The position numbers and the translations under genes were made by a program. The notes beneath the pieces are model-generated. The model was given only the letters and a program-made list of their open reading frames with translations. It did no database searches and was not told the DNA's origin. Below, piece by piece: positions 48,097 through 58,367 of a stretch of DNA of 64,000 bases (position 1 is its first letter; the number at the start of each line of letters is the position of its first letter). Source of the stretch: Limnohabitans lacus (lineage in GTDB: Bacteria > Pseudomonadota > Gammaproteobacteria > Burkholderiales > Burkholderiaceae_C); the NCBI RefSeq assembly GCF_030053395.1, contig NZ_JASGBH010000002.1, positions 220,625 through 284,624 on the forward strand, given 5' to 3'.

Positions 48097-48130
48097 CAAG
48101 AAAAAAGCGCCTTCGGGCGCTTTTTTCTTG
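48097..48130. terminator. Strong terminator after the first gap gene
   Basis: A 15-bp perfect stem capped by a TTCG tetraloop, with A6 on one side and T6 on the other. It serves both gap and the converging GMC gene. Confidence 0.95.
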
Positions 48131-48131
48131 G

Positions 48132-49718
48132 TCAGCTGGCCCGTATCCAATCCGCCGCCTTCTCCGCAATCATGATCGTCGGCGCATTGGTGTTGCCGCT
48201 CACGATGCGTGGCATGACCGAGGCGTCGACCACGCGCAGGCCGGGCACGCCGTGCACGCGCAGCTGCGCATCGACCACCGCCATGCCGTCTTGCCCCATG
48301 CGGCAGGTGCCCACGGGGTGGTAGACCGTGTCGGCGTTTTGGCGAATCCAGTGGTCGAGTTGTTCGTCGGTGCGGGCATTGGCAGACGCTGCCCATTCTT
48401 TGCCATACGCGGCCAGCGCGGGTTGGGCCAGGATGTTTTGAGCTTGGCGAACGCCGTCGCGCAAGCGCTGCAGGTCACGCGGGTCGCTCAAAAACTGCGG
48501 GTCGATCAGCGGTGCGCTGTTGGGGTTGCGGTCGGCCAGTTGCACACGGCCTCGGCTGTCGGGTTGCAGCAAACACACATGCAAAGAGTAACCATGCCCC
48601 ATCGTCAGCTGGCGGCCGTGGTCCACCAGTTTGGCAACGACAAAGTGCAGCTGAATGTCCGGGTGTGCCTCGTCAGGACGGCTTTTGTAGAACGCGCCGC
48701 CCTCGGCAAAGTTGGTCGTCAGGCGCCCTTGGCGGTGCTGCCGCCAAGCCCACATGGCCTGCAAGGTGTGCCACGCGCCACGGGGTGACACGCCGATCAA
48801 ATCGGTCTGCCCCGGCGCATCGGCCACCAGCACCGCGTCAGGATGGTCGTGCAGGTTTTCACCCACGCCGGGCAGATCGCGCAGCACCTCGATGCCGAGG
48901 CTTTGCAAATGCGCCGCTGGCCCGATGCCCGAACGCATGAGGATGGCGGGGGATTGGAAAGCGCCCGCGCTCAAAATGATCTCGCGCCGAGCGGTCAAAC
49001 TCTGCGCCTTGCCACCTTGGACGGTGTGCACCTGCCGCGCCACGCCATCCACCAGGCCAATGCGGTCCACCGTCACGCCGGTCATGACGTGCAAGTTGGG
49101 CCTGCCCAAGTGCGGCGTGAGGTAGGCCTTGGCGGCGCTGAAGCGCTCGCCAGCCTTCTGCGTGACTTGGTACAGGCCCACGCCTTCCTGGGTGGGGCCG
49201 TTGAAGTCGGTGGTGTGCGCCAAACCGGCTTGCATACCTGCCTCCACAAAGCGCTTGGCAAACGCATTGGGGCTTTGCAGATCGGCCACGTTCAAAGGGC
49301 CGTTTTGGGCATGCCATTCGTTGTGGATGCGCTCGTTGTGTTCGGCCTTCAAAAAGTAGGGAAACACCTCGGCCCAAGACCAACCGGCGCAACCCATCTG
49401 GGCCCAAGTGTCGTAATCCACTTGTTGGCCGCGTATGTAGGCCATGGCGTTGGTGGAGCTGGAGCCCCCCAAAGTGCGGCCACGCGGCTGGAAACCGATG
49501 CGGCCGTTCAAGCCGGGTTGCGGCACGGTGTTCAGGCCTTGCGTGACGATTTCGGTGCGGGCCATGAGCGCGATGCCAGCGGGGCAATGGATCAAGGCGC
49601 TGGTGTCGGGCGGTCCGGCTTCGATCAGGGCCACCTGCACGGCAGGGTCTTCGCTCAGGCGACTGGCCAGCACACAACCGGCCGATCCGCCGCCCACGAT
49701 CACGTAGTCAAATTCCAT
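48132..49718 (-). CDS. GMC-family FAD alcohol/choline dehydrogenase (AlkJ/BetA-like)
   Basis: 528 residues. The FAD motif [19 protein letters not shown] is at residues 6-24, GMC signature 1 near [15 protein letters not shown] (about 80), and the active-site block [10 protein letters not shown] with a late Asn ([15 protein letters not shown]). It oxidises a primary alcohol; AlkJ-type enzymes act on alkanols, BetA-type on choline. The divergent alkB gene makes the alkanol role attractive. A GGGGAC ribosome site precedes the ATG. Confidence 0.88.
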   Translation of the reverse strand: MEFDYVIVGGGSAGCVLASRLSEDPAVQVALIEAGPPDTSALIHCPAGIALMARTEIVTQGLNTVPQPGLNGRIGFQPRGRTLGGSSSTNAMAYIRGQQVDYDTWAQMGCAGWSWAEVFPYFLKAEHNERIHNEWHAQNGPLNVADLQSPNAFAKRFVEAGMQAGLAHTTDFNGPTQEGVGLYQVTQKAGERFSAAKAYLTPHLGRPNLHVMTGVTVDRIGLVDGVARQVHTVQGGKAQSLTARREIILSAGAFQSPAILMRSGIGPAAHLQSLGIEVLRDLPGVGENLHDHPDAVLVADAPGQTDLIGVSPRGAWHTLQAMWAWRQHRQGRLTTNFAEGGAFYKSRPDEAHPDIQLHFVVAKLVDHGRQLTMGHGYSLHVCLLQPDSRGRVQLADRNPNSAPLIDPQFLSDPRDLQRLRDGVRQAQNILAQPALAAYGKEWAASANARTDEQLDHWIRQNADTVYHPVGTCRMGQDGMAVVDAQLRVHGVPGLRVVDASVMPRIVSGNTNAPTIMIAEKAADWIRAS

Positions 49719-49874
49719 GAAGTCCCCGTCCAAATGCTTGTGCTGCCAATATAAGGGCACCCCCATCGGGTGGTGGGTCATGTGCGCGTCAAGCCCGAAC
49801 CATCCAGCACACCCCGAGGCGACATCCTTTTGCCCCTCAGATCCATCACAATGGCCAAAATTTGGAGACAAGTC

Positions 49875-49931
49875 ATGCCCATCGCGATTGAAGTTGTCGG
49901 CCCCAAACAGTTCAGCAGGCCGCTCTTATGA
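49875..49931 (+). CDS. Short leader peptide coupled to alkB
   Basis: An 18-codon ORF starting at 49875 has a good ribosome site (TTGGAGACAAGTC before the ATG) and ends as ATGA over the alkB start at 49928. alkB has only a weak site of its own. The peptide MPIAIEVVGPKQFSRPLL matches nothing I know. It may regulate alkB translation by coupling, or be a remnant. Confidence 0.45.
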   Translation: MPIAIEVVGPKQFSRPLL

Positions 49932-51079
49932 GCAGCTCCTCCGTCGAACTCGAACAGGCTTGGCAAGACAAGCGCTGGTGGTGGCTGCTGAGCCCCGCCA
50001 TCCCGCTGGCTTTCACGGGTTCTTTGCTGGCCTTCGTCTGGCGTGGGCAATGGTGGTGCATGCTGCTGGCCCCGCTGGTCATCCATGCCTTGTTGCCGGT
50101 ACTCGACCGCGTGTTGGGCGAGGACTTCAGCAACCCACCCGAATCGGCGGTGGCGCAACTCGATCAGGACATGTTTTACCGCGCCATGGTGTGGGCCTAT
50201 GTGCCCCTGCAAATGATCGGCACGGTCTTGGGTGCCTGGATTGCGGCCACGCATGTGCTGCCGTGGTGGGGCTACATCGCCTTGGTGTTGACGGTGGGGG
50301 CCATCAACGGCATTGGCATTGGCACCGCGCACGAACTGGGCCACAAAAAAGAGACACTGGACCGATGGCTGTCCAAGATCGCCTTGGCCCCCAGTGGGTA
50401 TGGCCACTTTTTTGTGGAACACAACCGGGGCCACCACAAACGCGTGGCCACACCCGAAGACCCGGCCAGCGCACGCATGGGTGAAAGTTTTTGGGCTTTT
50501 TTGCCACGCTCTGTGTGGGGCAGCTGGCAATCGGCCTGGGCGCTGGAGCACGAGCGCTTGAGCAAACAAGGCATGCGCGTTTGGCACCCCCAAAACCACA
50601 ACCTCCAAGCCTGGGGCCTGACGCTGGTTTTGTGGGGTGCTTTGGTGGCTGGGCTGGGCTGGATGGCGCTGCCCTTTTTGCTGGTGCAAGCCGTGTACGC
50701 GGCCTCCATGCTGGAGGTGGTGAACTATGTCGAGCACTACGGTTTGCTCCGGCAAAAAGACACGGCCGGCCGCTATGTGCGCTGCGAACCCGAGCATTCA
50801 TGGAACAGCAACCACTTGGTGGGCAACTTGTTGTTGTACCAATTGCAAAGGCATTCCGACCACCACGCCCACCCCAGCCGCCGCTACCAGGCGCTGAGGC
50901 ATTTCGCCTCGGCACCGCAACTGCCGGCGGGTTACGCCACCATGATTTCGGTGGCTTACTGCCCGCCCCTGTGGTTTGCGTGGATGGACCGCCGGGTGAT
51001 GGCCCACTATGGCGGCGACCTGAGCTTGGTGAATGTGCAAGCGTCGGCCCGGCGCAAGCTGATGCAGCGCTGGGCTTGA
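49928..51079 (+). CDS. alkB: Alkane 1-monooxygenase
   Basis: 383 residues, a non-haem di-iron membrane hydroxylase with about six membrane segments. All His boxes are present: HELGHK near residue 135, EHNRGHHK near 164, and QRHSDHH near 309, plus the NYVEHYG block near 262. It hydroxylates n-alkanes at the terminal carbon, with rubredoxin as electron donor; no rubredoxin gene is in the window. The divergent GMC dehydrogenase could take the product further. Confidence 0.94.
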   Translation: MSSSSVELEQAWQDKRWWWLLSPAIPLAFTGSLLAFVWRGQWWCMLLAPLVIHALLPVLDRVLGEDFSNPPESAVAQLDQDMFYRAMVWAYVPLQMIGTVLGAWIAATHVLPWWGYIALVLTVGAINGIGIGTAHELGHKKETLDRWLSKIALAPSGYGHFFVEHNRGHHKRVATPEDPASARMGESFWAFLPRSVWGSWQSAWALEHERLSKQGMRVWHPQNHNLQAWGLTLVLWGALVAGLGWMALPFLLVQAVYAASMLEVVNYVEHYGLLRQKDTAGRYVRCEPEHSWNSNHLVGNLLLYQLQRHSDHHAHPSRRYQALRHFASAPQLPAGYATMISVAYCPPLWFAWMDRRVMAHYGGDLSLVNVQASARRKLMQRWA

Positions 51080-51186
51080 TTCAAGGGGGACACGTCGGAC
51101 CCCACAAATCAGACCCAGCAGTCTGACCAACACGAAAGCACCGGCTCAGCCAAGCCTGTGCAGCTGGCCAGGACATGCCTTGGGCC

Positions 51187-51999
51187 TCAGCTCTCCACAA
51201 ACGCCAACACCGCCTCCAGCATGCGCCGCACATGCGGCTGTACGCCCGCTGCCACCTCGGGCAGGTAGTCAAACGGCCAGCTTTCTTGCATGTAGCTGCG
51301 CTGGGTCATTTCCAGCTGCACCGCATGGATGCCTTGCGCCGGGTTGCCGTATTGGCGGGTGATGTGCCCGCCCTTGAAGCGGCCGTTCAAAACAGCGGTG
51401 TAACCGGTGGCTTGCTTGCCAATGGCCAGCAGCTGTTCGGCCAGCGCGGGGCTGCAGCTGGCCCCGTTGGCGGTGCCCAAGTTCAGGTCGGGCAGTTGGC
51501 CTTCAAAAAAGCGCGGCAGCACCGAACGGATTGAGTGCGCGTCCCACAATGCGGCCACGCCGTGCTGGGCCTGGATGCGCGCCAGCTCTTGCGCCAACTG
51601 CGTGTGGTACGGCTGCCAAATGGCAGCGCGGCGCTCGGCAATTTCAGCTTCGCCCGGTACATCGGCCGGGTCGCGGTACAGCGGCTGGTCGTCAAACAGG
51701 TCCACTGGGCACAAGCCGGTGACGCTCTGCCCGGGGTACAGGCTCGCGCCGTCTGGCGGGCGGTTCAGGTCGATCACAAAACGCGAATGCGTGGCCACCA
51801 GCACCGAGGCCCCCAGCGCGTCGGCAAAGTCGTACAGGCGCTCCAGATGCCAGTCGGTGTCGGGCACGCGCTGGGCTTCGTCGGTCAGGCGTGCGGCCAG
51901 CGCAGACGGCACATGCGTGCCCACATGCGGCATCGAAATCAACAACGGGCGTGTGCCTTGGCGAAAGCGAAAAGGGGGCTCTGTCGTCTGAAAAGTCAT
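51187..51999 (-). CDS. hutG: N-formylglutamate deformylase
   Basis: 270 residues, N-formylglutamate amidohydrolase family. SMPHVGTHVP near residue 22, DLNRPPDG near 75 and WDAHSIRS near 145 give the zinc-site pattern. It releases formate from N-formylglutamate in histidine degradation, but no other hut genes are in the window, so the substrate could differ. The ATG at 51999 is standard for the family. Confidence 0.88.
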   Translation of the reverse strand: MTFQTTEPPFRFRQGTRPLLISMPHVGTHVPSALAARLTDEAQRVPDTDWHLERLYDFADALGASVLVATHSRFVIDLNRPPDGASLYPGQSVTGLCPVDLFDDQPLYRDPADVPGEAEIAERRAAIWQPYHTQLAQELARIQAQHGVAALWDAHSIRSVLPRFFEGQLPDLNLGTANGASCSPALAEQLLAIGKQATGYTAVLNGRFKGGHITRQYGNPAQGIHAVQLEMTQRSYMQESWPFDYLPEVAAGVQPHVRRMLEAVLAFVES

Positions 52000-52220
52000 G
52001 AGGGCATGGGCTCGATGGTCAAACCGCGCAGTCAGTCCCACCCGAGTGAGCCATGCGGCGCAGGGCCAGCCATGTTGCGGGAGACACACGGGCAGAGGAT
52101 CGGTCTGAATGCACTTCAGCGGGGGCGTTCACAGGGGGGTCACGCCCGAGAGGTTTTCACTTTATCAGGACCTCACAGACCAACTGCGCTGAAGGTGACG
52201 GCCTTGGCAACCCCACGCAA

Positions 52221-52254
52221 AAAAGCCGCCAAACCCCGTCCGGGCTGGCGGCTT
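52221..52254 (-). terminator. Orphan intrinsic terminator, minus strand
   Basis: On the minus strand AAGCCGCCA and TGGCGGCTT form a 9-bp stem followed by TTTTTT. It is upstream of hutG on the strand of hutG and downstream of no known gene, so it ends a short unknown transcript or attenuates hutG. Confidence 0.7.
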
Positions 52255-52262
52255 GGCAGCCA

Positions 52263-53405
<1,143 letters not shown>

Positions 53406-53423
53406 TCGGTCCAAGCCGACAAA

Positions 53424-53451
53424 CAAAAGGGCCATTGATGGCCCTTTTTTT
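53424..53451. terminator. Terminator after the second gap gene
   Basis: AAAAGGGCCAT pairs with ATGGCCCTTTT, followed by T. It lies between gap and the converging RidA gene and is likely bidirectional. Confidence 0.9.
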
Positions 53452-53456
53452 GGGGG

Positions 53457-53801
53457 TCAAACGGCCGCCGTCACCACGATCTCGATTTTCCAATCGGGGT
53501 TGGCCAATGCGGCTTGCACCGTGGCGCGGGGTGGGGTGTGGCCGGGCACGACCCAGGCGTCCCACTCGCGGTTCATGGCGGCAAAGTCGGCCAGGTCGGT
53601 GATGAAAATCTGCGCCATCAGAATCTTTGATTTGTCCGTTCCGGCTTTGGCCAGCAGGGCGTCGATGGCCGCCAGCACCTGACGGGTTTGGCCGGCCATG
53701 TCTTGGCCGGGCACTTCGGCAATCTGGCCGGCCAAATAAACGGTGCCGTTGTGAATGGCTGCTTCTGACATGCGTGCGCCGACTTCGATGCGTTGAACCA
53801 T
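53457..53801 (-). CDS. RidA family protein (YjgF/YER057c)
   Basis: 114 residues. The RidA fold shows YLAGQIAEVPG near residue 22 and PPRATVQAALANPDWKIEI at the C-terminus, where the Arg is the usual catalytic residue. RidA enzymes hydrolyse reactive enamines and imines. An AAGGAA ribosome site supports the ATG at 53801. It lies beside an OCD-family imine reductase, which suits an amine or amino-acid context. Confidence 0.9.
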   Translation of the reverse strand: MVQRIEVGARMSEAAIHNGTVYLAGQIAEVPGQDMAGQTRQVLAAIDALLAKAGTDKSKILMAQIFITDLADFAAMNREWDAWVVPGHTPPRATVQAALANPDWKIEIVVTAAV

Positions 53802-53845
53802 GGTGTTTCCTTGGCGAGTGTTCAAAAAGCCGCCATGTTAGCGGC

Positions 53846-54781
53846 TCAGCCCTGCTGGGTGTGCCTCAGGCAGCGGGCGGCCGCCAGGTCCCAGCCGCCC
53901 CAGCCACAGCTTTTGAAAAACACCGGGCCCCCTTCAGGTCGGCTCGCGTCTTGCCAAGCCTGCGTCTGCCGCACCACATCGGCCAAAGTGGGCAGGGCGC
54001 TCACGTCGATGTCCGCTTGCAGCAAATCACCGGCTTCATGATCCGCATCGCGGGTGTCCACCACCAAGGTCCCCGTCTGCGCCAAATGACGGCAAACATC
54101 GGCCGACCACTCCACCATGCGGGGCGTAAAGGCCCCCACGGCCGCCACAAAGGCATCGCTGCGGGGCAGGGCGGTTAAGACCACCTGTTGCGCGGGTGTG
54201 GTGCTGACCACCAGCGGGCAGTCGGCCAATGCGGCGTTCGGGTCATCCACCCGCCGCGCCCGCATGCCCAGCGCCTGCGCATGCGCCACCAGGGCATCGG
54301 CACTGGCGCTGCTGCGCGAAGACACCCACACCTCTTGCACCCCCAAGCCTTCACGAAAGGCCTCCAGGTGCGCACGCCCTTGCACGCCCGCCCCCACGAT
54401 GAGCATCGGGCCATCGCGGCGCGTGGCCAGGTGTTGCGCAGCCAGCAAAGACACCGCCGCCGTGCGACGCGCCGTGACCGTGGGGCCGTCCAGCAAGGCC
54501 ACGCGCTGGCCGGTCTGCACGTCAAACACCACGATGTCTCCCTGGATGGTGGGCAGGCCACGCTGGGCGTTGCCGGGGATGAAACTGATCAGCTTGGTGA
54601 TGGCCACGCGGGCATCGGCCGCAGGCATGACAAACAAACTGCCGCCGCCGTCCAGCGGCTGCACGATGCGCGGCGGCACGGCCACCGTGGGGTCTTGCAG
54701 CAAGGCGGCGATCTCTTGGGCCAAAGCAGAGAATGGCAAGGCCCTGGCCGTTTGCGCAGGGCTCAGGATGGCGTCGCTCAA
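53846..54781 (-). CDS. Ornithine cyclodeaminase family / delta1-pyrroline-2-carboxylate reductase
   Basis: 311 residues, OCD/mu-crystallin fold. The Rossmann segment LIVGAGVQGRAHLEAF is near residue 127 and the LPTIQGDIVVFD block near 76. Such enzymes reduce cyclic imino acids (delta1-pyrroline/piperideine-2-carboxylate) or deaminate ornithine; the reductase activity is more likely in this branch. Its start overlaps the end of the next upstream gene by four bases. Confidence 0.82.
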   Translation of the reverse strand: MSDAILSPAQTARALPFSALAQEIAALLQDPTVAVPPRIVQPLDGGGSLFVMPAADARVAITKLISFIPGNAQRGLPTIQGDIVVFDVQTGQRVALLDGPTVTARRTAAVSLLAAQHLATRRDGPMLIVGAGVQGRAHLEAFREGLGVQEVWVSSRSSASADALVAHAQALGMRARRVDDPNAALADCPLVVSTTPAQQVVLTALPRSDAFVAAVGAFTPRMVEWSADVCRHLAQTGTLVVDTRDADHEAGDLLQADIDVSALPTLADVVRQTQAWQDASRPEGGPVFFKSCGWGGWDLAAARCLRHTQQG

Positions 54782-55671
54782 GACTGACCGATCTTGACCT
54801 GGTTGAGCTGGGCCTGCGCCTTGACCAGCGATGGCACCATCTCGCTGCCGTAGCCCAAGGCCACCGCCGTACTCAAAGCCTGGTGCACGCTGCCACCAAT
54901 GATGGAGGGCACTTTCATGCTCTCGCTCAAGTGGGCGTAGTAACGCAAGTCCTTGGTCGCGTTGTTCAGCTCGAACTTCATGGCCGCGTAGTCGCCTTGC
55001 AAGGTCTTGGCCATCAACTGGAAGAGGCCGGAATTGACGCCGCCCGCCGAGATGACCTCCACAAGTTTTTCAAGCTTGACGCCGGCCTTGGCGCCCACGG
55101 CAAAGGCCTCGGCCGTGGCGGTGCAAATGGCTTGCGCCACAAAGTTGTTGAGCAGCTTGATGACGTGGCCCGAGCCCATCTCGCCCACATGGAACACGTT
55201 TTCGCTGTACGCGCGAATGACCGGCTCGATTTGCGCAAACACCTCGGGCGATGCGCCCACCATGGAGTTGAGCTTGCCGGCTTCGGCTTCGATGGGCGTG
55301 CGGGTCAGCGGCGCATCGACATACACCACGCCTTTTTCGGCGCACAGGGCGGCCAGGCGGCGGGTGGAATCGGGCTCGCTGGTGGAGGTGTCGATGATGA
55401 CCAGGCCTGCACGCGCTTTTGACAAAATGCCGCCGGGCCCGGCCACCACGGCCTCGACCTGGGGTGAGCCGGTCACGCACACCAGCACCACGTCGCAAGC
55501 GGCCAGGTCGGCGTAACTGCCCACTTGCTGGGCCCCGGCTGCCAACAGGTCTTGAACCGGCGCGGTGCGTTGGTGAACCGAAATCGACAAATCAAAACCC
55601 TTGGCCCGGATGTTTTTGGCCATGCCATGGCCCATCAATCCCGAAGCGCCGACAAATCCGATGTGTTGCAT
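54778..55671 (-). CDS. Beta-hydroxyacid dehydrogenase family oxidoreductase (HIBADH/GarR type)
   Basis: 297 residues. The NAD(P) motif GFVGASGLMGHGMA is at residues 5-18, substrate segment DAPLTRTPIEAEAG near 120 and catalytic Lys in GHVIKLLNNF near 170. Note the atypical GASGLMG for the usual GLGxMG. Substrate unknown (3-hydroxyisobutyrate, tartronate semialdehyde or similar). The ATG at 55671 starts a canonical N-terminus. It is coupled to the OCD-family gene. Confidence 0.85.
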   Translation of the reverse strand: MQHIGFVGASGLMGHGMAKNIRAKGFDLSISVHQRTAPVQDLLAAGAQQVGSYADLAACDVVLVCVTGSPQVEAVVAGPGGILSKARAGLVIIDTSTSEPDSTRRLAALCAEKGVVYVDAPLTRTPIEAEAGKLNSMVGASPEVFAQIEPVIRAYSENVFHVGEMGSGHVIKLLNNFVAQAICTATAEAFAVGAKAGVKLEKLVEVISAGGVNSGLFQLMAKTLQGDYAAMKFELNNATKDLRYYAHLSESMKVPSIIGGSVHQALSTAVALGYGSEMVPSLVKAQAQLNQVKIGQS

Positions 55672-55828
55672 ATGGCCTCTTGTGTGCAGTGGAAAAGCAT
55701 GCCCATTCTGAAAGCATGCGCCAGCGTCCCCTGTCACCTGTGCACACGCCCTGCACGGCCCCACAAGCCTTTGTCACCTTTGCCGCCTGCGTGACAAAGC
55801 GCCTCGCAGGCGGTGGCTACCATCACGC

Positions 55829-57718
55829 ATGCACCTGACCGTCTCTTCCCCCGTTCAATCCTTGGCTGAGCTGCAACGCGTGGCCGCCACCCCCTTGGCC
55901 GAGGCCATGCCTTGGCCCAGCACCTACGACCTGATCCGCGCCAGCGCAAAAGTGCACGCCGACCGGCCCGCGCTCACCTTCTTGGCCACCGGAGAGGTTG
56001 GCGGCCCATCCACCACCTGGACCTATGGCCAGCTGCTGCAAGGCATTCACCAAACGGCCAACCTGTTGCATTCGCTGGGCGTGCAGCCCACCGATGTGGT
56101 GGCCGTCATGCTGCCCGGCGGGCTGGCCTACCACCTGGCGCTGTGGGGTGGCGAGGCGGCGGGCATTGTGCAGCCGCTGAACCCGCTGCTGAGCGAGGAC
56201 AAGCTCGTGTCCTTGCTGCGGGCCAGTGGTGCGCAGGTGCTGATCGCCCATGGCGTGGACGACGACAGCCAAATGCGCGCCAAAGCGCTGCGCCTGCAAA
56301 GCCAATGCCCCGCCCTGAAAACCATTTTGCTGGTCAACCCCGAAGGTGGCCCGCTGCCGCAAGGCGATGCACTGCCCACAGGCGTGCAGGACTTCCATGC
56401 CGCACGTGCCTTGCAAGTGAGCGACCGGCTGCTCAGCGGGCGGGTGTTTCAGGCCACCGACATCGCGGCCTACTTTCACACCGGTGGCACCACCGGCGCG
56501 CCCAAGCTGGCCCGTCACAGCCATGGGGCGCAGGTCTTCACCGCCTGGGCCAATGCGCAGATGCAAGGCTTTCAGGCCAGCGACGTGACCCTCAACGGCT
56601 ACCCGCTGTTCCATGTGGCCGGGGTGTTGCCGGGGGCCTTGTGCTCGCTGGCGGTGGGCATGCACATCCTGATCCCCACGCCCAGCCTGTTTCGCAACCG
56701 CGAGGTGATCGCCAACTACTGGCGGCTGGTGGCGCACCACGGCTGCACGCTCATGTCGGGCGTGCCCACGGTGCTGGCCGCGCTGGCAGCGGTGCCGCTG
56801 GCCGGGGCCGACATTTCACGCCTGCGCGCGGTGCGCACGGGGGCCGCGCCCTTGCCACCCGAGCTGGCCTTGCGCTTTGAACAAGCCTTTGGCCTGCAGA
56901 TCAACGAAAGCCTGGGCATGACCGAAACCGCAGGGCTGAGCACCGTGGCCCCACCGGGCCTGAGTGCGCCGGCCGGCTGCGTGGGCTGGCCGCTGCCGCA
57001 CGCCCGTGTGCGCATCGTGGGCCTGAACAGCGATGGCCAAGCCACCGACCAAACCCTGCCCGCAGGCGACAAAGGCATGGTGCTGTACCAAGGGCCCAAT
57101 TTGTTCTCGGGCTATCTGGACGCGGCCGAGACCGCCCGCAGCTTCACGCCCGATGGCTGGCTGATCACGGGCGACGTGGGCTTTGTGGACGAACATGGCC
57201 GCTTGCACCTGACCGGCCGCGCCAAAGACCTGATCATTCGGGGCGGCCACAACATCGACCCCAAGGTGATCGAAGACGCACTGGGCGCACACCCCGCCGT
57301 GGAGCTGTGCGCCGCTGTGGGTGCGCCCGATGCCTATGCCGGCGAGCTGCCCGTGGCCTTTGCCTCGCTCAAGCCCGGCGCCCAGGTGAGCGAGCAAGCG
57401 CTGCTGGCCTTCACCGCCGAGCGCGTGGACGAAGCGCCCGCCAAGCCCAAACGCATCACCATTTTGGAACGCATGCCGGTGACCAATGTGGGCAAGATCT
57501 ACAAGCCTGAACTGCGCACCTTGGCCACGGGTGCCGTGGTGCAGGCCTTGGTCGATCAGGTGTACGGGGGCAAGGCCATGCGCCCCCGCGTGACCGCGCA
57601 AGGCGACCTGCCCGTGAGCGTGAACCTAGAGCGCAATGGCCCTGCCGACTTGCAACACGAACTGCAAGCCCTGATCGCGGCGCTGCCCGTCAAGGTACAG
57701 GTGATCATCGGCGACTGA
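55829..57718 (+). CDS. Acyl-CoA synthetase (AMP-binding enzyme)
   Basis: 629 residues. The AMP-binding P-loop HTGGTTGAPKLARHSH is near residue 217, the adenylate motif LGMTETAG near 359, TGDVGFVDEHG near 450 and the C-terminal lid Lys in VTNVGKIYKPELR near 555. It activates a carboxylic acid to its CoA thioester; the chain length is unknown. It starts 157 bases after the divergent dehydrogenase; the two could serve one catabolic pathway. Confidence 0.9.
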   Translation: MHLTVSSPVQSLAELQRVAATPLAEAMPWPSTYDLIRASAKVHADRPALTFLATGEVGGPSTTWTYGQLLQGIHQTANLLHSLGVQPTDVVAVMLPGGLAYHLALWGGEAAGIVQPLNPLLSEDKLVSLLRASGAQVLIAHGVDDDSQMRAKALRLQSQCPALKTILLVNPEGGPLPQGDALPTGVQDFHAARALQVSDRLLSGRVFQATDIAAYFHTGGTTGAPKLARHSHGAQVFTAWANAQMQGFQASDVTLNGYPLFHVAGVLPGALCSLAVGMHILIPTPSLFRNREVIANYWRLVAHHGCTLMSGVPTVLAALAAVPLAGADISRLRAVRTGAAPLPPELALRFEQAFGLQINESLGMTETAGLSTVAPPGLSAPAGCVGWPLPHARVRIVGLNSDGQATDQTLPAGDKGMVLYQGPNLFSGYLDAAETARSFTPDGWLITGDVGFVDEHGRLHLTGRAKDLIIRGGHNIDPKVIEDALGAHPAVELCAAVGAPDAYAGELPVAFASLKPGAQVSEQALLAFTAERVDEAPAKPKRITILERMPVTNVGKIYKPELRTLATGAVVQALVDQVYGGKAMRPRVTAQGDLPVSVNLERNGPADLQHELQALIAALPVKVQVIIGD

Positions 57719-57724
57719 TCGCCC

Positions 57725-58198
57725 TCAAGAAGGCTTGACAGCGCGTTGCGCCTTGAGCGTGTCGTGCAGCTGGATTAACGCTTTTTCTTGGGCCTGCAAG
57801 AGCTCCAGCGTTTTGCCCAGCGCCTTGTCTTGGTCCTTGAGCTGATCCAGCGTTTGCATCTGTGCTTTTTCTTGCGCTTGCAGCTGCTCTTTCACAATGG
57901 CTGCGTCCTTGTCGTGGTCCTTGATCTGCTCACGGGTGCGCAAGAGCATCGCGTCTTGGGCCGACATTTGCTCGCGCGTTTGCTTGATCAGCTTGGTCTG
58001 CGTCTTGATCAGGCTGCGCGTGGCACCCACCGACTTTTCTTGCGTTCGCGCCTGAGCCATGGCATGGATGTTTTGCTCCTGGCGCTCGATGAACTTGGTG
58101 GTGCCTGCGCCCAAGCCCGAGCCGACACCGGTTTCTGTAGCAGCCAAAGCGCCATTCAAAGACAAAGCCAGCAAGCAGCCCCCAACGAAACGTTTCAT
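57725..58198 (-). CDS. Exported coiled-coil protein of unknown function
   Basis: 157 residues with a signal peptide (cleavage near GALAA, residue 19). The mature part is almost all helical with heptad-like repeats rich in Gln, Lys, Glu and Leu, such as KEQLQAQEKAQM and LELLQAQEKAL, predicted to form a long coiled coil. No family recognised. AAGGAG ribosome site at good distance. It converges with the acyl-CoA synthetase with only six bases between stops. Confidence 0.7.
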   Translation of the reverse strand: MKRFVGGCLLALSLNGALAATETGVGSGLGAGTTKFIERQEQNIHAMAQARTQEKSVGATRSLIKTQTKLIKQTREQMSAQDAMLLRTREQIKDHDKDAAIVKEQLQAQEKAQMQTLDQLKDQDKALGKTLELLQAQEKALIQLHDTLKAQRAVKPS

Positions 58199-58367
58199 GA
58201 TCACTCCTTGTGCAATGAAAAAGCCACTGTGCCCGCACAGGGCAGTGCCCACCATCTGCCCAAGGGTGTGTTGCTGCTGACCACAAGGTGTAGTCAGCCT
58301 AGGGAATCCCCGCTTGCTGAGGGCTTGGCGCGGCATACATTGGGAAGATCAACGCTCAAGGACCGGC

